Assembly: GCF_018324685.1 (NCBI RefSeq)
Contig: NZ_AP023354.1
Location: 5,642,001 to 5,706,000 of the forward strand
Direction of reading: 5' to 3'
DNA from: Actinocatenispora sera
GTDB taxonomy: Bacteria; Actinomycetota; Actinomycetes; Mycobacteriales; Micromonosporaceae
DNA length: 64,000 nt
The translations under genes and the position numbers were made by a program. Shown here one piece after another: positions 44,452 through 53,838 of this stretch (positions are counted from its first letter, which is position 1; each line of letters begins with the position of its first letter). The notes beneath the pieces are model-generated. The model saw only the letters and a list, made by a program, of their open reading frames with translations. It was not told the origin of the DNA and searched no databases.

Positions 44452-47400
44452 TCAGTTCGCGGCCAGCGCCGAGGTGCGGACCACGGTACGGATCTGCCGC
44501 AGCAACACCGACAGGGCGGCCAGGTCCGAGCTGGTGCCGTGGAACTCGCCGATCGCCGACAGCGCGCGGCCGATCGGCGTGGCGTTCTGCTGCGCCCACG
44601 CGTCGACCCGTTCGGTGGCCGGCAGCGACTCGTCGGTGGCCGCCAACGCCTCGGCGGTCAGCGCCGCGAGTGCCGCGTACAGGTCGTAGCGCAGCGCCTG
44701 CCGGGCCTGCGTCTGCCAGCGGTCGTGCCGGGGCAGGTCGGAGATCTTGTCCAGCAACTCGTCCACCCGGAACCGCTCCGACATCGCGTAGTAGACGTCC
44801 GCGATCTCTGCCAGCGGCCGGCCCGTCGCGTGCCCCACCTCGACCACGTCGAGCAGGCCGAAGCCCCACAGCACCCGGGTCGCCCGGTCGGCGAGCTCGG
44901 CCGGTACCCCCTCGGCCACGAGCTCGTCGCGGTGCTCGGCGTACGCCTCCTGCTCGGCGCCGCGGTACAGGGTGCCAACCTTCGGCAGCAGCTCGGCCAT
45001 CCCCGGCGCGAACCGCTCGATCTCCTCCGGTACCGACAGCGGGCTGCGCCGGTTCTGCAGGATCCAGCGCACCGCCCGATCCAGCGCCCGCCGGGTACGC
45101 AGCAGCGCGTCGATCTGCGCGGCCGCCGGCACCGTGTTGTCCAGCGCCTCCAGCCCGCGCCACAGCGGCGCCAACCCGAACACGTCCCGGGTGATCACGA
45201 ACGCCCGCAGCACGTCGGCGGCGCTCGCGCCGGTCTCCTCCATCGCCCGGTACACGAACGAGATGCCGCCCCGGTTGACGGTCTCGTTGACCAGCAGGGT
45301 GGTGACGATCTCGCGGCGCAGCGGGTGCTCGGCCATCTGGTCGGCGTACCGCTCGCGCAGCGCGGTCGGGAAGTAGTCGATCAGCGTCTGCGCGGTCCAC
45401 GGCTCGTCCGGCAGGGTGGAGTCGAGCAGCTCGTCCTCCAGCGCGATCTTGACGTAGGCGAGGATCACGCAGAACTCCGGCGAGTACAGCCCGAGGTTCT
45501 GCTTGTCCCGGAGCGCAAGCTCCTCGTCGGTCGGCAGCCCTTCCAGCACCCGGTCCAGCCGGCCGGAGCGCTCCAGGTCGGTGATCAGCCGCCGGTGCAC
45601 CGGCAGCAGCGGGTACGCCTGGGCGCGGGCGCAGCCCAACGCGGTGTTCTGGTCGTAGTTGTCGAGCAGGACGTGCTCGCCGATCTCCTCGGTCATGCTG
45701 GCCAGCAGGTCCCGGCGCGCCTCCTCGGTCAGCTCACCGGCCGCCTTCGCCCGGTTCAGCAGCACCTTGATGTTCACCTCGTGGTCGGAGGTGTCCACCC
45801 CGGCGGAGTTGTCGATGAAGTCGGTGTTGATCCGGCCACCGGCGGCGGCGAACTCGACCCGGCCCAGCTGGGTGCAGCCCAGGTTGCCGCCCTCGCCGAC
45901 GATCTTGCAGCGAAGCTGGCCGCCGTCGACCCGCACCGCGTCGTTGGCCTTGTCGCCGACCTCGGCGTTGTTCTCGGTGCTGGCCTTGACGTAGGTACCG
46001 ATGCCGCCGTTCCACAGCAGGTCGACCGGCGCCAGCAGGATCGCCCGGATCAGCTCCGGCGGCGACAGCGACGTCACGTCGTCGGGCAGTCCCAGCGCGG
46101 CGCGCGCCGGGCCGGCGATCGGGATCGACTTCGCGGTCCGCGGCCACACCCCGCCGCCGGCCGAGATCGTCGAGGTGTCGTAGTCGGCCCAGCTGGACCG
46201 CGGCAGGTCGAACATCCGCCGCCGCTCCGCGTACGAGCGGGCCGCATCCGGGTTCGGGTCGAGGAAGATGTGCCGGTGGTCGAACGCGGCGATCAGCCGG
46301 GTCGTCTCGCTGCACAGCATCCCGTTGCCGAACACGTCGCCGGACATGTCGCCGACGCCGACCGCGGTGAACGGCTCGGTCTGGCAGTCGGTACCGGCCT
46401 CCCGGCCGTGCTCGTCGCGTCCTCGAACAAGTTCTCGGAAGTGGTACTTCACCGACTCCCACGCGCCGCGCGCGGTGATGCCCATCTTCTTGTGGTCGTA
46501 GCCGACCGAACCGCCGGACGCGAACGCGTCGCCCAGCCAGTAGCCGTAGTCGGTGGCGATCTGGTTGGCGATGTCGGAGAACGTCGCGGTGCCCTTGTCC
46601 GCCGCCACCACCAGGTAGGTGTCGTCGCCGTCGTGGCGCACCACGTCGGCCGGGTGCACCACCGCACCGGACGGGTCGATGTTGTCGGTGATGTCCAGCA
46701 GCGCCGAGATGAACATCTGGTAGCAGGCGACGCCCTCGGCCTGGAACGCCTCGCGGTCGCTGGCCGGCGGCGCCTGCTTGAGCACGAACCCGCCCTTCGC
46801 GCCCACCGGCACGATCACCGCGTTCTTCACCATCTGCGCCTTGACCAGGCCCAGGATCTCGGTGCGGAAATCCTCCCGGCGGTCCGACCAGCGCAGCCCG
46901 CCGCGGGCCACCGCGCCGAACCGCAGGTGCACGCCCTCGAACCGGGGCGAGTACACGAAGATCTCGAACCGGGGTCGCGGCTTCGGCAGCACCGCCACCC
47001 GCTGCGGGTCGAGCTTGACCGCCACGTACGGCTTGGGCCGGCCCGGGCTGCGCTGGAAGAAGCTGGTGCGCAGCGTCGCCTCGATCAGCGTCAGCAGGTT
47101 GCGCAGGATCCGGTCGGCCTCCAGGCTCGCCACCTCGTCCAGCTGCGCGGTGATCGCCTCGATCAGGTGCTGGCCGTGCTCGGTGCGTGCGGCGTCGGAC
47201 AGCTGGATGCGCGGATCGAACCGGGTCTCGAACAGCGCCACCAGCAGCGTCGCGACGCCCGGGTAGGCGACGATGGTGTCCTGGATGTAGTCCTGGCTGA
47301 ACACCGTGCCGGCCTGTCGCAGGTACTTCACGTACAGCCGCAGGATCACGATCTGGCGCCAGGTCAGCCCGGCCCGCAGCACCAGCTGGTTCAGACCGTC

Positions 47401-49524
47401 CACTTCGGACTCGCCGCGCCAGGCGGCGGAGAACGCGTTCTCCACCTTCGCCCGCACCTGCGACATGTCCAGCGCGTCCGCCGGCGGCCGCAACCCGAAG
47501 TCGTACAGGTAGATCGTGCCGTCGGCGCGCCGGATCTCGTACGGCCGCTCGTCGGCGACGGCCACGCCGAGCGAGTGCAGCACCGGCAGCAGCGCCGAGA
47601 GCATCATCGGCTCGCCGAGCCGGAACACCTTGAAGCGCAGGTCGTCGTCGTTCTTGCGGCGCCGGTACAGGTGCATCGCGAGCTCGCCCGGCTCGTCCAG
47701 CAGCTCCAGCTTCGCCAGGTCCTTCGACGCCTCGTACGGCGTGTGCTCGTCCTTGTAGGTCTGTGGCAGCGCCGAGGCGTACCGCTCGTACAGGTAGCGG
47801 GACTGCTCGTCGCCGAGCTTGGCGCCCAGCACCAGCCGGAAGTCGTCCTCCCACAGCCGGGTCGCGTCGGCCAGCTCGTGCTGGATCGCCTCCAGATCCA
47901 GCTCGCCGGGCGGGTTGCCCGGATCGGTGCGCACGATGACGTGGATGCGCGCCAGCTGGCCCTCGGTGACCCGGGTCGAGTAGTCCAGCCCGATGCCGTT
48001 GAGCCGGTCCATCAGGATCTGCTGGATGCGCAGCCGGTTGCGGGTGGAGAACCGGTCCCGGGGCAGGAACACCAGGCAGGAGATGAACCGGCCGTACGCG
48101 TCGCGGCGCACGAACAGCCGCAGCTGCCGGCGACCGGCCAGCCGCAACACGCCCATCACCGTGCGGTAGAGCTCCTCGGTGGAGATCTGGAACAGCTCGT
48201 CGCGCGGGTAGGTCTCCAGGATCTCCATCAGATCCCGGCCCGAGTGGCTGCGCGGTGACAGCCCGGACCGGCGCAGCACCTCAGACACCTTGCGCCGCAC
48301 CACCGGCAGCTGGCGGGTGGACTGCACGTACGCGGCGGAGGTGAACAGGCCGAGGAAACGCTTCTCCCCCACCACGTTGCCGGCCCCGTCGAACGTCTTG
48401 ATGCCGATGTAGTCCAGGTAGGCGTTGCGGTGCACGGTGGCCCGCGAGTTCGCCTTGGTGATCGTCAGCAGCCGCTGCTCCAGCGCCTTCGCCTCCGCCT
48501 CCGGCGCCATCGACGACAGGCTGCGCGGCTTGCTCGGCGCCCCCCGCAGGATGCCCAGCCCGCTGCCCTCCACCGGCACCAGTAGCTGCTCACCGTCGCG
48601 CTGGGCCAGCTGGTACTCGCGGTAGCCGAGGAAGGTGAAGTGGTCGTCGGCGAGCCACTGCAGCAGCTCGACGGCGTCCTGGATGTCCTTGTCCGGCACC
48701 GGAAGCTGGGCGTCCTGCAGCGAGCCGGCGAGCCGCCGGGCCTGGTCGACCATCGCCGGCCAGTCCTCGGACACCTCGCGGACATCGGTGAGCACCCGCT
48801 CGATGTCGCTCGCCAGCGACGCCAGCGCCGCCTCGTCCTGCTGCCGGTCGACCTCGAAGGTCATCCAACTTTCCACCGTGTCGTCCGGACCGGCCTGGTC
48901 GGCCTCCAGCCGGGGCAGCACCGCCACCAGCTCGCCCGCGGCGTTGCGGCGCACCACCACCTGCGGGTGCACCACCAGGTGGATCTCCAGGTCGTGCGCG
49001 ACCAGCGCAGCGGTCAGCGAGTCGACCAGGAACGCCATGTCGTCGGTCACCACGGACAGCACCGTGTGACCGCTGTCGTCGGGGTTGCGCAGCTCCACCC
49101 GCGGCGCGCCGCTGCTGCGCTGCTGCGCGAGCGTGCGGTGCCGGCAGGTCGTCTCGTACAGCTCGGCACCGGTGCGGCCGACCAGCTCCTCGTCCGGCAC
49201 CAGCCGCCAGTAGAGCCGAACCAGGTCGGCCATCTCCTCCGGGGTGGTGCCGGCCGCCGGCTGCGCGCTGGCGAGGCCGGCCGCCTCGGCGAGCAGCGCC
49301 TCGCGGTTCTCCACCGCCTCGGCCAGCGCGGCGTCCTCGGCCACCTCGTCCAGGGCCGCGCCGGTCGGCTCACCCGCCGTCGGCGGTGCCCCGGCGTCGT
49401 CCGACGCCACCCGGCGTCCGGTCGGGAGGTCCGAGCCGACCGGACCGGCTCCCCCCGATGTCTCGTCCGCTACGGTCCGGCCTGCCCCGGCCGCCGAAGG
49501 ATCCGTCGCCGAACGGCGATTCAT
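44452..49524 (-). CDS. gdh: NAD-specific glutamate dehydrogenase, large (about 180 kDa) type
   Basis: The 1690-residue protein is of the very large NAD-GDH class known from Streptomyces and mycobacteria; it oxidatively deaminates glutamate to 2-oxoglutarate and ammonia. The long N-terminal part (about 40-690) holds ACT-like regulatory segments (TVLSVVTDDMAFLVDSL; IHVIVRTDP). The catalytic region (about 800-1300) contains GAVARGGLRWSDRREDFRTE, the lysine-bearing VPVGAKGGFVLKQ and the nucleotide-fold segments KIVGEGGNLGCTQLGRVEF and RINTDFIDNSAGVDTSDHE. ATG 49524 was chosen (GGGGAG nine bases upstream). An Asn/Asp-poor, Gly/Pro-rich lead of about 50 residues precedes the first domain. It follows an arginase-family gene. 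Confidence 0.95.
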   Translation of the reverse strand: MNRRSATDPSAAGAGRTVADETSGGAGPVGSDLPTGRRVASDDAGAPPTAGEPTGAALDEVAEDAALAEAVENREALLAEAAGLASAQPAAGTTPEEMADLVRLYWRLVPDEELVGRTGAELYETTCRHRTLAQQRSSGAPRVELRNPDDSGHTVLSVVTDDMAFLVDSLTAALVAHDLEIHLVVHPQVVVRRNAAGELVAVLPRLEADQAGPDDTVESWMTFEVDRQQDEAALASLASDIERVLTDVREVSEDWPAMVDQARRLAGSLQDAQLPVPDKDIQDAVELLQWLADDHFTFLGYREYQLAQRDGEQLLVPVEGSGLGILRGAPSKPRSLSSMAPEAEAKALEQRLLTITKANSRATVHRNAYLDYIGIKTFDGAGNVVGEKRFLGLFTSAAYVQSTRQLPVVRRKVSEVLRRSGLSPRSHSGRDLMEILETYPRDELFQISTEELYRTVMGVLRLAGRRQLRLFVRRDAYGRFISCLVFLPRDRFSTRNRLRIQQILMDRLNGIGLDYSTRVTEGQLARIHVIVRTDPGNPPGELDLEAIQHELADATRLWEDDFRLVLGAKLGDEQSRYLYERYASALPQTYKDEHTPYEASKDLAKLELLDEPGELAMHLYRRRKNDDDLRFKVFRLGEPMMLSALLPVLHSLGVAVADERPYEIRRADGTIYLYDFGLRPPADALDMSQVRAKVENAFSAAWRGESEVDGLNQLVLRAGLTWRQIVILRLYVKYLRQAGTVFSQDYIQDTIVAYPGVATLLVALFETRFDPRIQLSDAARTEHGQHLIEAITAQLDEVASLEADRILRNLLTLIEATLRTSFFQRSPGRPKPYVAVKLDPQRVAVLPKPRPRFEIFVYSPRFEGVHLRFGAVARGGLRWSDRREDFRTEILGLVKAQMVKNAVIVPVGAKGGFVLKQAPPASDREAFQAEGVACYQMFISALLDITDNIDPSGAVVHPADVVRHDGDDTYLVVAADKGTATFSDIANQIATDYGYWLGDAFASGGSVGYDHKKMGITARGAWESVKYHFRELVRGRDEHGREAGTDCQTEPFTAVGVGDMSGDVFGNGMLCSETTRLIAAFDHRHIFLDPNPDAARSYAERRRMFDLPRSSWADYDTSTISAGGGVWPRTAKSIPIAGPARAALGLPDDVTSLSPPELIRAILLAPVDLLWNGGIGTYVKASTENNAEVGDKANDAVRVDGGQLRCKIVGEGGNLGCTQLGRVEFAAAGGRINTDFIDNSAGVDTSDHEVNIKVLLNRAKAAGELTEEARRDLLASMTEEIGEHVLLDNYDQNTALGCARAQAYPLLPVHRRLITDLERSGRLDRVLEGLPTDEELALRDKQNLGLYSPEFCVILAYVKIALEDELLDSTLPDEPWTAQTLIDYFPTALRERYADQMAEHPLRREIVTTLLVNETVNRGGISFVYRAMEETGASAADVLRAFVITRDVFGLAPLWRGLEALDNTVPAAAQIDALLRTRRALDRAVRWILQNRRSPLSVPEEIERFAPGMAELLPKVGTLYRGAEQEAYAEHRDELVAEGVPAELADRATRVLWGFGLLDVVEVGHATGRPLAEIADVYYAMSERFRVDELLDKISDLPRHDRWQTQARQALRYDLYAALAALTAEALAATDESLPATERVDAWAQQNATPIGRALSAIGEFHGTSSDLAALSVLLRQIRTVVRTSALAAN

Positions 49525-49565
49525 GGGTAGCCACTCCCCTCGCCCCACCACGCTGTGGGTCATCC

Positions 49566-49600
49566 GGCTCCACCCTATGACCTTCGTGCGGGGTGGAGCC
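49566..49600. other. Inverted repeat upstream of gdh
   Basis: GGCTCCACCC (49566-49575) and GGGTGGAGCC (49591-49600) are perfect 10-base arms around a 15-base loop, in the 253-base gap between the arginase-family gene and gdh. It may end the arginase transcript or fold in the gdh leader. The rest of the gap shows nothing I can assign. Confidence 0.5.
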
Positions 49601-49777
49601 ATCCGGTGCGGCCGGATGCGCAGCGTACGCAACCCGACTACACACGGGCGGATGACGGCTCACCGGACATACCGGCGCCGCGTTGTCCAACCCCGTGGGG
49701 CAAGCGTGGTCACGTACCGACGCCGCACAGTGATCCAGCCCATGCGCCGCCCGGCCGGGCGAGCCTCGCCAGCGGGA

Positions 49778-50914
49778 CTATTCGGGCCAACCGAGCCGGG
49801 ACGAGGTGCCGGCTGCGGACTCCGCGGACGGGTCGTCCGGCGGCCAACCCAATCCGGTCGACCGGCGGGCCACGGCGCCCTCGGTGTCGGCCGCGGGCGG
49901 CGCGGCGAGCGCCACCGTGATCGTCGCGTGCCGCGGGCCGGAGCCCGCCGCGATCGGCGCCGACCGGCCGGCGGGGTCTGGCGGTTCGCTTTCCGCCGGC
50001 CCGTCCGGCACCGCCGGGCGGTCCCACCTCGGCCGCAGCCCGGCCACCAGCGCGTCCACCAGCTCCCCGGCAAAGCGGCCGTCCGGGTCGTAATCCGGGT
50101 CGAACACGGTGACCTCGATGCCCAGGCAGCCCGGAACCGCGACCAGGTCGGCCACCAGGTGCTCCAGCTCGCCGTACCCGATGCCGCCGTCGCTGGGCGC
50201 GTCGACCGCCGGCAGCACCGTCGGGTCCAGCACGTCGGTGTCCAGGTGCACCCAGAACCCGGCGGTGTCGGACAGCAGCGAGGCCGCCCACGCGGCGGTG
50301 CGCGGCATCCCCTCCGCCCGCAGTACCGGCACGGTGCGGTGCGGGATGCCGGCGGCGGTGATGTCCATCCGGTACGCGTCGTCGTCGCGGATGCCGAGCA
50401 CCACGATGTCGGACTCCCGCAGGTACGGCTTGAGCCCGTCGATGTTCGTCAATCGCGCGTCGCCGCGCCCGGTGACCAGCGCCAGCTCCTCGCCGCCGGC
50501 GGCCCCGACGTAGTCGGCGTTGCCGGGATGCCGAAAGTCGGTGTGCCCGTCGATGAAGACCAGCCCGTACCGGGTGCCGTCCTCGGCGCCGCGCCGGCGC
50601 AGGGCGAGCGCCGACCCGAGCAGGATCGAGCAGTCACCGCCCAGCACCACCGGGAACGCGTCGCCGGCGAGCAGCGTGGCCAGCCGCTCGGCCAGCCTCA
50701 CCGCGTAGTCGGCGACCTGGTCGGCCTGGTTCACCCCGTCGCCGGGGGCCCAGTCGCCGGGGTCGTAGCGCGGCGGCACGACGCACCCGGCGTCGTGCGC
50801 GTCGAGCCGGGCGAGCAGGTCGTGGTCACGCAGCGCGCCGGGTGCCTTGGCACACCCGGGGACCGCGCCCGCCGTCGGGGGCGTCAACCCCAGGTTGGAC
50901 GGCGCATCCAGCAC
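49778..50914 (-). CDS. Arginase/agmatinase family protein with altered metal motif
   Basis: The 378-residue protein has the ureohydrolase fold. Metal-site segments are IDGHTDF (D122, H124, D126) and VHLDTDVLDP further on, both as expected. The first motif, normally GGDHS, is GGDCS here (C95 in place of the metal-binding His), and DAHxD is DGHTD. Either the metal site is changed or this is a subfamily with another role. The C-terminal about 80 residues are Pro/Ala/Ser-rich and not part of the fold. GTG 50914 is the first in-frame start after the thioredoxin gene. It lies upstream of gdh, which would fit an arginine-to-glutamate route if it were a true arginase. Confidence 0.8.
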   Translation of the reverse strand: MLDAPSNLGLTPPTAGAVPGCAKAPGALRDHDLLARLDAHDAGCVVPPRYDPGDWAPGDGVNQADQVADYAVRLAERLATLLAGDAFPVVLGGDCSILLGSALALRRRGAEDGTRYGLVFIDGHTDFRHPGNADYVGAAGGEELALVTGRGDARLTNIDGLKPYLRESDIVVLGIRDDDAYRMDITAAGIPHRTVPVLRAEGMPRTAAWAASLLSDTAGFWVHLDTDVLDPTVLPAVDAPSDGGIGYGELEHLVADLVAVPGCLGIEVTVFDPDYDPDGRFAGELVDALVAGLRPRWDRPAVPDGPAESEPPDPAGRSAPIAAGSGPRHATITVALAAPPAADTEGAVARRSTGLGWPPDDPSAESAAGTSSRLGWPE

Positions 50915-50949
50915 CGTGACCGGCTTGGCCCCCGCTCGCCCGCCATCTC

Positions 50950-51876
50950 CTAGAACAACGCCGACGCCAGGTCACGGCGGGCCGCGGCGACCGCCGGGTC
51001 GTCCGGTCCGGCCACGTCGAACAGGCCGAGCAGGTGCTTGCGCACCGCGTCGCGCTCCGGGCCGCGCAGCCGGCGCACCGTGTCGACCAGCCGCTGGTAC
51101 GCCTCCTCGGCGCGGCCGTTCATCACCTCGACGTCGGCCGCGAGCCGCTGCGCGTCGGCGTCGTCCGGGCGCTCCTGCGCCTCGGCCAGCACCCGCCGCG
51201 AGTCGACCGTCTGCACCCGGCGCATCAGCGCCACCTGGGCCATCCCGGAGGTGGCCAGCGGGTCGTTCGGCCGCTCGGACAGCACCTGGGAGAACAGCTC
51301 CTCGGCGCCGTCCAGGTCGCCGGCGGCCAGGTTGTCGTCGGCGTCGATGATGCGGGGGTCGACCTCCGACTCGGCCGGGGCGGCACCGCCGGCGGCGCGC
51401 ACCGCGTCGATCCACTGCCGCAGCTGCTGCTCACCGATGCCGCCGGTGAACCCGTCGACCGGCTGGCCGCCGACGATCGCGTAGACGGTGGGGATGGACT
51501 GCACCCGGAACGCCTGGGCGAGCCGCGGGTTGGCGTCCACGTCGACGGTGGCGAGCACCCAGCTGCCGCCCGCCTCCGCGGCGAGCTTCTCCAGCAGCGG
51601 GGACAGCTGCTTGCACGGCCCGCACCACTCCGCCCAGAAGTCGACCACGACCGGGACCTGGAGGCTGCGCTCCAGCACCTCGGCCTGGAAGTTGGACTCG
51701 TCGACGGCGACGGACACGCCGGACGGCGGCGCCCCTGCCGCGGGGCCTGCGGAGTCGGTGGGCGGGGCCGGCTGTGCCGGCGCGGACGGGCTGGCCGCGG
51801 GCGGCCGCAACGCGCCGAGGTCCACCGCTCCACGGGTGAACGACGACGGAATCGAACGGGGGTCGAGCTGACTCAT
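50950..51876 (-). CDS. Thioredoxin/TPR co-chaperone YbbN-like protein
   Basis: The 308-residue cytosolic protein has a Pro/Ala-rich lead (1-50) and a thioredoxin domain with the full active site (VVDFWAEWCGPCKQ, C85 and C88) and cis-Pro segment QSIPTVYAI. A helical repeat region (about 185-305; DDNLAAGDLDGAEELFSQVL; LEAQERPDDADAQRLAADVEV) is typical of YbbN/CnoX-type holdases. Unlike E. coli CnoX it keeps both cysteines. ATG 51876 is preferred over the upstream ATG, which would add a Gly/Pro-rich stretch. The arginase-family gene follows after 35 bases. Confidence 0.88.
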   Translation of the reverse strand: MSQLDPRSIPSSFTRGAVDLGALRPPAASPSAPAQPAPPTDSAGPAAGAPPSGVSVAVDESNFQAEVLERSLQVPVVVDFWAEWCGPCKQLSPLLEKLAAEAGGSWVLATVDVDANPRLAQAFRVQSIPTVYAIVGGQPVDGFTGGIGEQQLRQWIDAVRAAGGAAPAESEVDPRIIDADDNLAAGDLDGAEELFSQVLSERPNDPLATSGMAQVALMRRVQTVDSRRVLAEAQERPDDADAQRLAADVEVMNGRAEEAYQRLVDTVRRLRGPERDAVRKHLLGLFDVAGPDDPAVAAARRDLASALF

Positions 51877-52015
51877 GCCACCTAGTCTTCCACCTGGATG
51901 CGCGTAGCCGCCGCCCGGCGCCGGAGGTAGCGGACCGTTCACGCGGTACGCACATATTGCCGAAAACGTCCGCCCCCGTGATGCTCCGCCACGCCCGCGG
52001 CGACGGGGGAATTCG

Positions 52016-52261
52016 CTATTCGCCGTCTCGCCGGACCGGCGTCGCGACGAAGGTGCCGCGCTGCGGCAACGTGACCACCAGACCCCGCTCGCGCAGGTCG
52101 ACCAGCGCGCGCCGGACGGTGTTCTTGCCGACCCCGAGATCCCGCGCCAGGTCTCCCTCGCTCGGCAGCCGGCCGGAGTAGCCGCCGGCAGCGATCCGGG
52201 CGGCGATCACGTCCGCCACCTGCCGCCACACGTACTCCGGCTTCCCAGGATCGATGCTCAC
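52016..52261 (-). CDS. Minimal GntR-type winged-helix protein
   Basis: The 81-residue protein consists of a GntR DNA-binding domain only (EYVWRQVADVIAARIAAGGY; RLPSEGDLARDLGVGKNTVRRALVDLRERGLV; LPQRGTFVA), with no effector domain. Stand-alone GntR domains of this size occur in actinomycete accessory regions, including KorSA-like plasmid regulators. GTG 52261 is chosen because the upstream in-frame sequence crosses the probable promoter. It is divergent from an 81-codon small ORF, with a TCACCTGGTGA palindrome between them, suggesting self-regulation and control of that partner. Confidence 0.8.
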   Translation of the reverse strand: MSIDPGKPEYVWRQVADVIAARIAAGGYSGRLPSEGDLARDLGVGKNTVRRALVDLRERGLVVTLPQRGTFVATPVRRDGE

Positions 52262-52314
52262 GCCGCAATCGTGCCCACCCCGGTAAGCCCAGCGAAGATG
52301 GTGTGTACCAGGGT

Positions 52315-52351
52315 TCACCTGGTGACAGTAGGAATCAGTAGGGTTTAGTAT
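52315..52351 (+). promoter_or_regulatory. Palindrome and promoter for the 52415 small gene
   Basis: TCACC-T-GGTGA (52315-52325) is a perfect palindrome. It overlaps a possible -35 GTGACA (52322-52327), and 18 bases later TAGTAT (52346-52351) is a good -10 box. Transcription would start near 52358, leaving a leader of about 57 bases. Binding by the divergent small GntR protein is the obvious hypothesis. Confidence 0.55.
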
Positions 52352-52414
52352 CACGACGATCCGCATCGATCACGGGCGCCGATCAACGCCCGATACGCGA
52401 ATGGAGCACCACTG

Positions 52415-52660
52415 ATGGCTCGTCATCTGTTTCACCGCACTGCGCAGGCGCCTCGGGCGGGGTCGGAGGTGTGGATCAGCCCGGCGGCCGGGGTACACGG
52501 GCTCGGCTCGTTCTGGGCGATGGTCGTGTCGACCACTCCGGCGCTGGTCGCGGGCGCGGCCTACCTGCGGGTGGTGCCCATCGACGACATCGACGGCGAC
52601 CCCGTCGTCCGCACCTACTACGTCCGCCTCACCGGCCTGCTGGTCCGCGAGCCGCGCTAG
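52415..52660 (+). CDS. Small protein of unknown function, partner of minimal GntR
   Basis: The 81-codon frame starts at ATG 52415 after GGAG (about nine bases upstream). The product begins with a basic segment (RHLFHRTAQAPRAG), then a mildly hydrophobic middle (GSFWAMVVSTTPALVAGAAYLRVV) and an acidic-to-basic end (DDIDGDPVVRTYYVRLTGLLVREPR). No family is recognised. Equal size and divergent arrangement with the minimal GntR gene, plus a shared operator-like palindrome, suggest a two-gene regulated unit. Confidence 0.65.
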   Translation: MARHLFHRTAQAPRAGSEVWISPAAGVHGLGSFWAMVVSTTPALVAGAAYLRVVPIDDIDGDPVVRTYYVRLTGLLVREPR

Positions 52661-52686
52661 CCGACCGCGCGACGACCGGTCGGAGA

Positions 52687-53775
52687 TCAGTGCTGGGACA
52701 GGACGATCAGGGTGATGATGGCGGCGATGAGCAGGACGCCGGCGGTGATCGCGGCGGCGATCTTGGCCGCGCTGTACGGCCGCTCGCCGTGCACCTCGCC
52801 GCTGCGCGCGTTGATCATCACGTGGTAGGTCTTGCCGCCGTAGACGTAGTTCGCGAGCCACACCGGCAGCAGCATCAGCTTGTACATCAGCTGCGCGTAC
52901 TGAGTGTCGAACCAGTCGATGCGCTGCACGTCGCCGCCGATGTCGCGGCGGATGTCGCCCTTGATGACCACGGCCATCTTGCCCTTGGCGACCTCCAGCC
53001 CCTGCTCCGGCTCGACGTCGTAGCGCAACGTCTGGTAGCCGGCCAGGAACGCCGGCTGGTAGGGCACCGACTGCTGCAGCGGCCACGGCTCCAGCTTCTC
53101 GGTGCGGGACGCGTCGAGCTGCCGGGTGCCGACCACGAGCACGTCGTCGAAGAACCGCCGCACCTCACCGGACGCCGGGTACCACCGGGTGTGCCGGACC
53201 TGGCGGGTCTGCTGGTTGCCGTTGGAGTCGGTGTAGGTCTCGGTGGTGTAGTAGTGCTCGCCGCGGGCGCCGGTGTAGCGCGAGGCGGTGTGCGCGTCGT
53301 AGGTCCAGTGCGGCAGGTAGGTGCCCTTGGTCGACTCGGCGGTGGCGACCTTCTTCAGCGCGCTCGGCGCGAACCAGCGGGACGAGGTCCACTTGCGCAG
53401 CGCGCCCCGGGCCGCCTTCTCGTCCAGCTGGAACGGCAGCACCGCCTCCGGCACGACCTGCTCGCCGCCCGTCAGGTCGGCCACCATCGGTGCGCCGCAG
53501 AACTGGCACGACTGCGACAGGGTGGTGCCCTGGGTGCGGGCGCCGCACTTGCGGCAGGCGTACTGCTGGGGGGCGAGCCGCGCGACCGGCTTGCGCGGCA
53601 GCGTGGCGAGCTCCTCGATGTGGTGCTCCAGCACCTGCCGCTGGGCGAGCGGGATCGCCTGCTCGTGCCCGCAGTACGGGCAGCGCAGCGTGTTGGTGCC
53701 CGGGGCGAACTCGACCCGCGCACCGCACGAGGCGCAGGGGAAGGCGTGCGGCGTCGAGGTGGCTTGCTCGGTCAT
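52687..53775 (-). CDS. Double zinc-ribbon protein with C-terminal membrane helix
   Basis: The 362-residue protein carries two zinc-ribbon modules: C14-x2-C17 with C32-x2-C35, and C74-x2-C77 with C90-x2-C93 (TFIIB-like ribbons). A large soluble middle domain of unknown function (about 105-320) follows, and a single hydrophobic helix at the end (about 336-359, AAAITAGVLLIAAIITLIVL) should anchor it in the membrane. The gene follows the SPFH/GYF gene by 63 bases on the same strand. The pairing of these two protein types recurs in Gram-positive bacteria (YdjL/YdjI-like context), pointing to a membrane microdomain role. Confidence 0.8.
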   Translation of the reverse strand: MTEQATSTPHAFPCASCGARVEFAPGTNTLRCPYCGHEQAIPLAQRQVLEHHIEELATLPRKPVARLAPQQYACRKCGARTQGTTLSQSCQFCGAPMVADLTGGEQVVPEAVLPFQLDEKAARGALRKWTSSRWFAPSALKKVATAESTKGTYLPHWTYDAHTASRYTGARGEHYYTTETYTDSNGNQQTRQVRHTRWYPASGEVRRFFDDVLVVGTRQLDASRTEKLEPWPLQQSVPYQPAFLAGYQTLRYDVEPEQGLEVAKGKMAVVIKGDIRRDIGGDVQRIDWFDTQYAQLMYKLMLLPVWLANYVYGGKTYHVMINARSGEVHGERPYSAAKIAAAITAGVLLIAAIITLIVLSQH

Positions 53776-53838
53776 GAAAGGGGCCCTACTCGAACGGACG
53801 GTCGACGGGGTGCGCGCCGGGACGGGGCCGGCGCGCGG

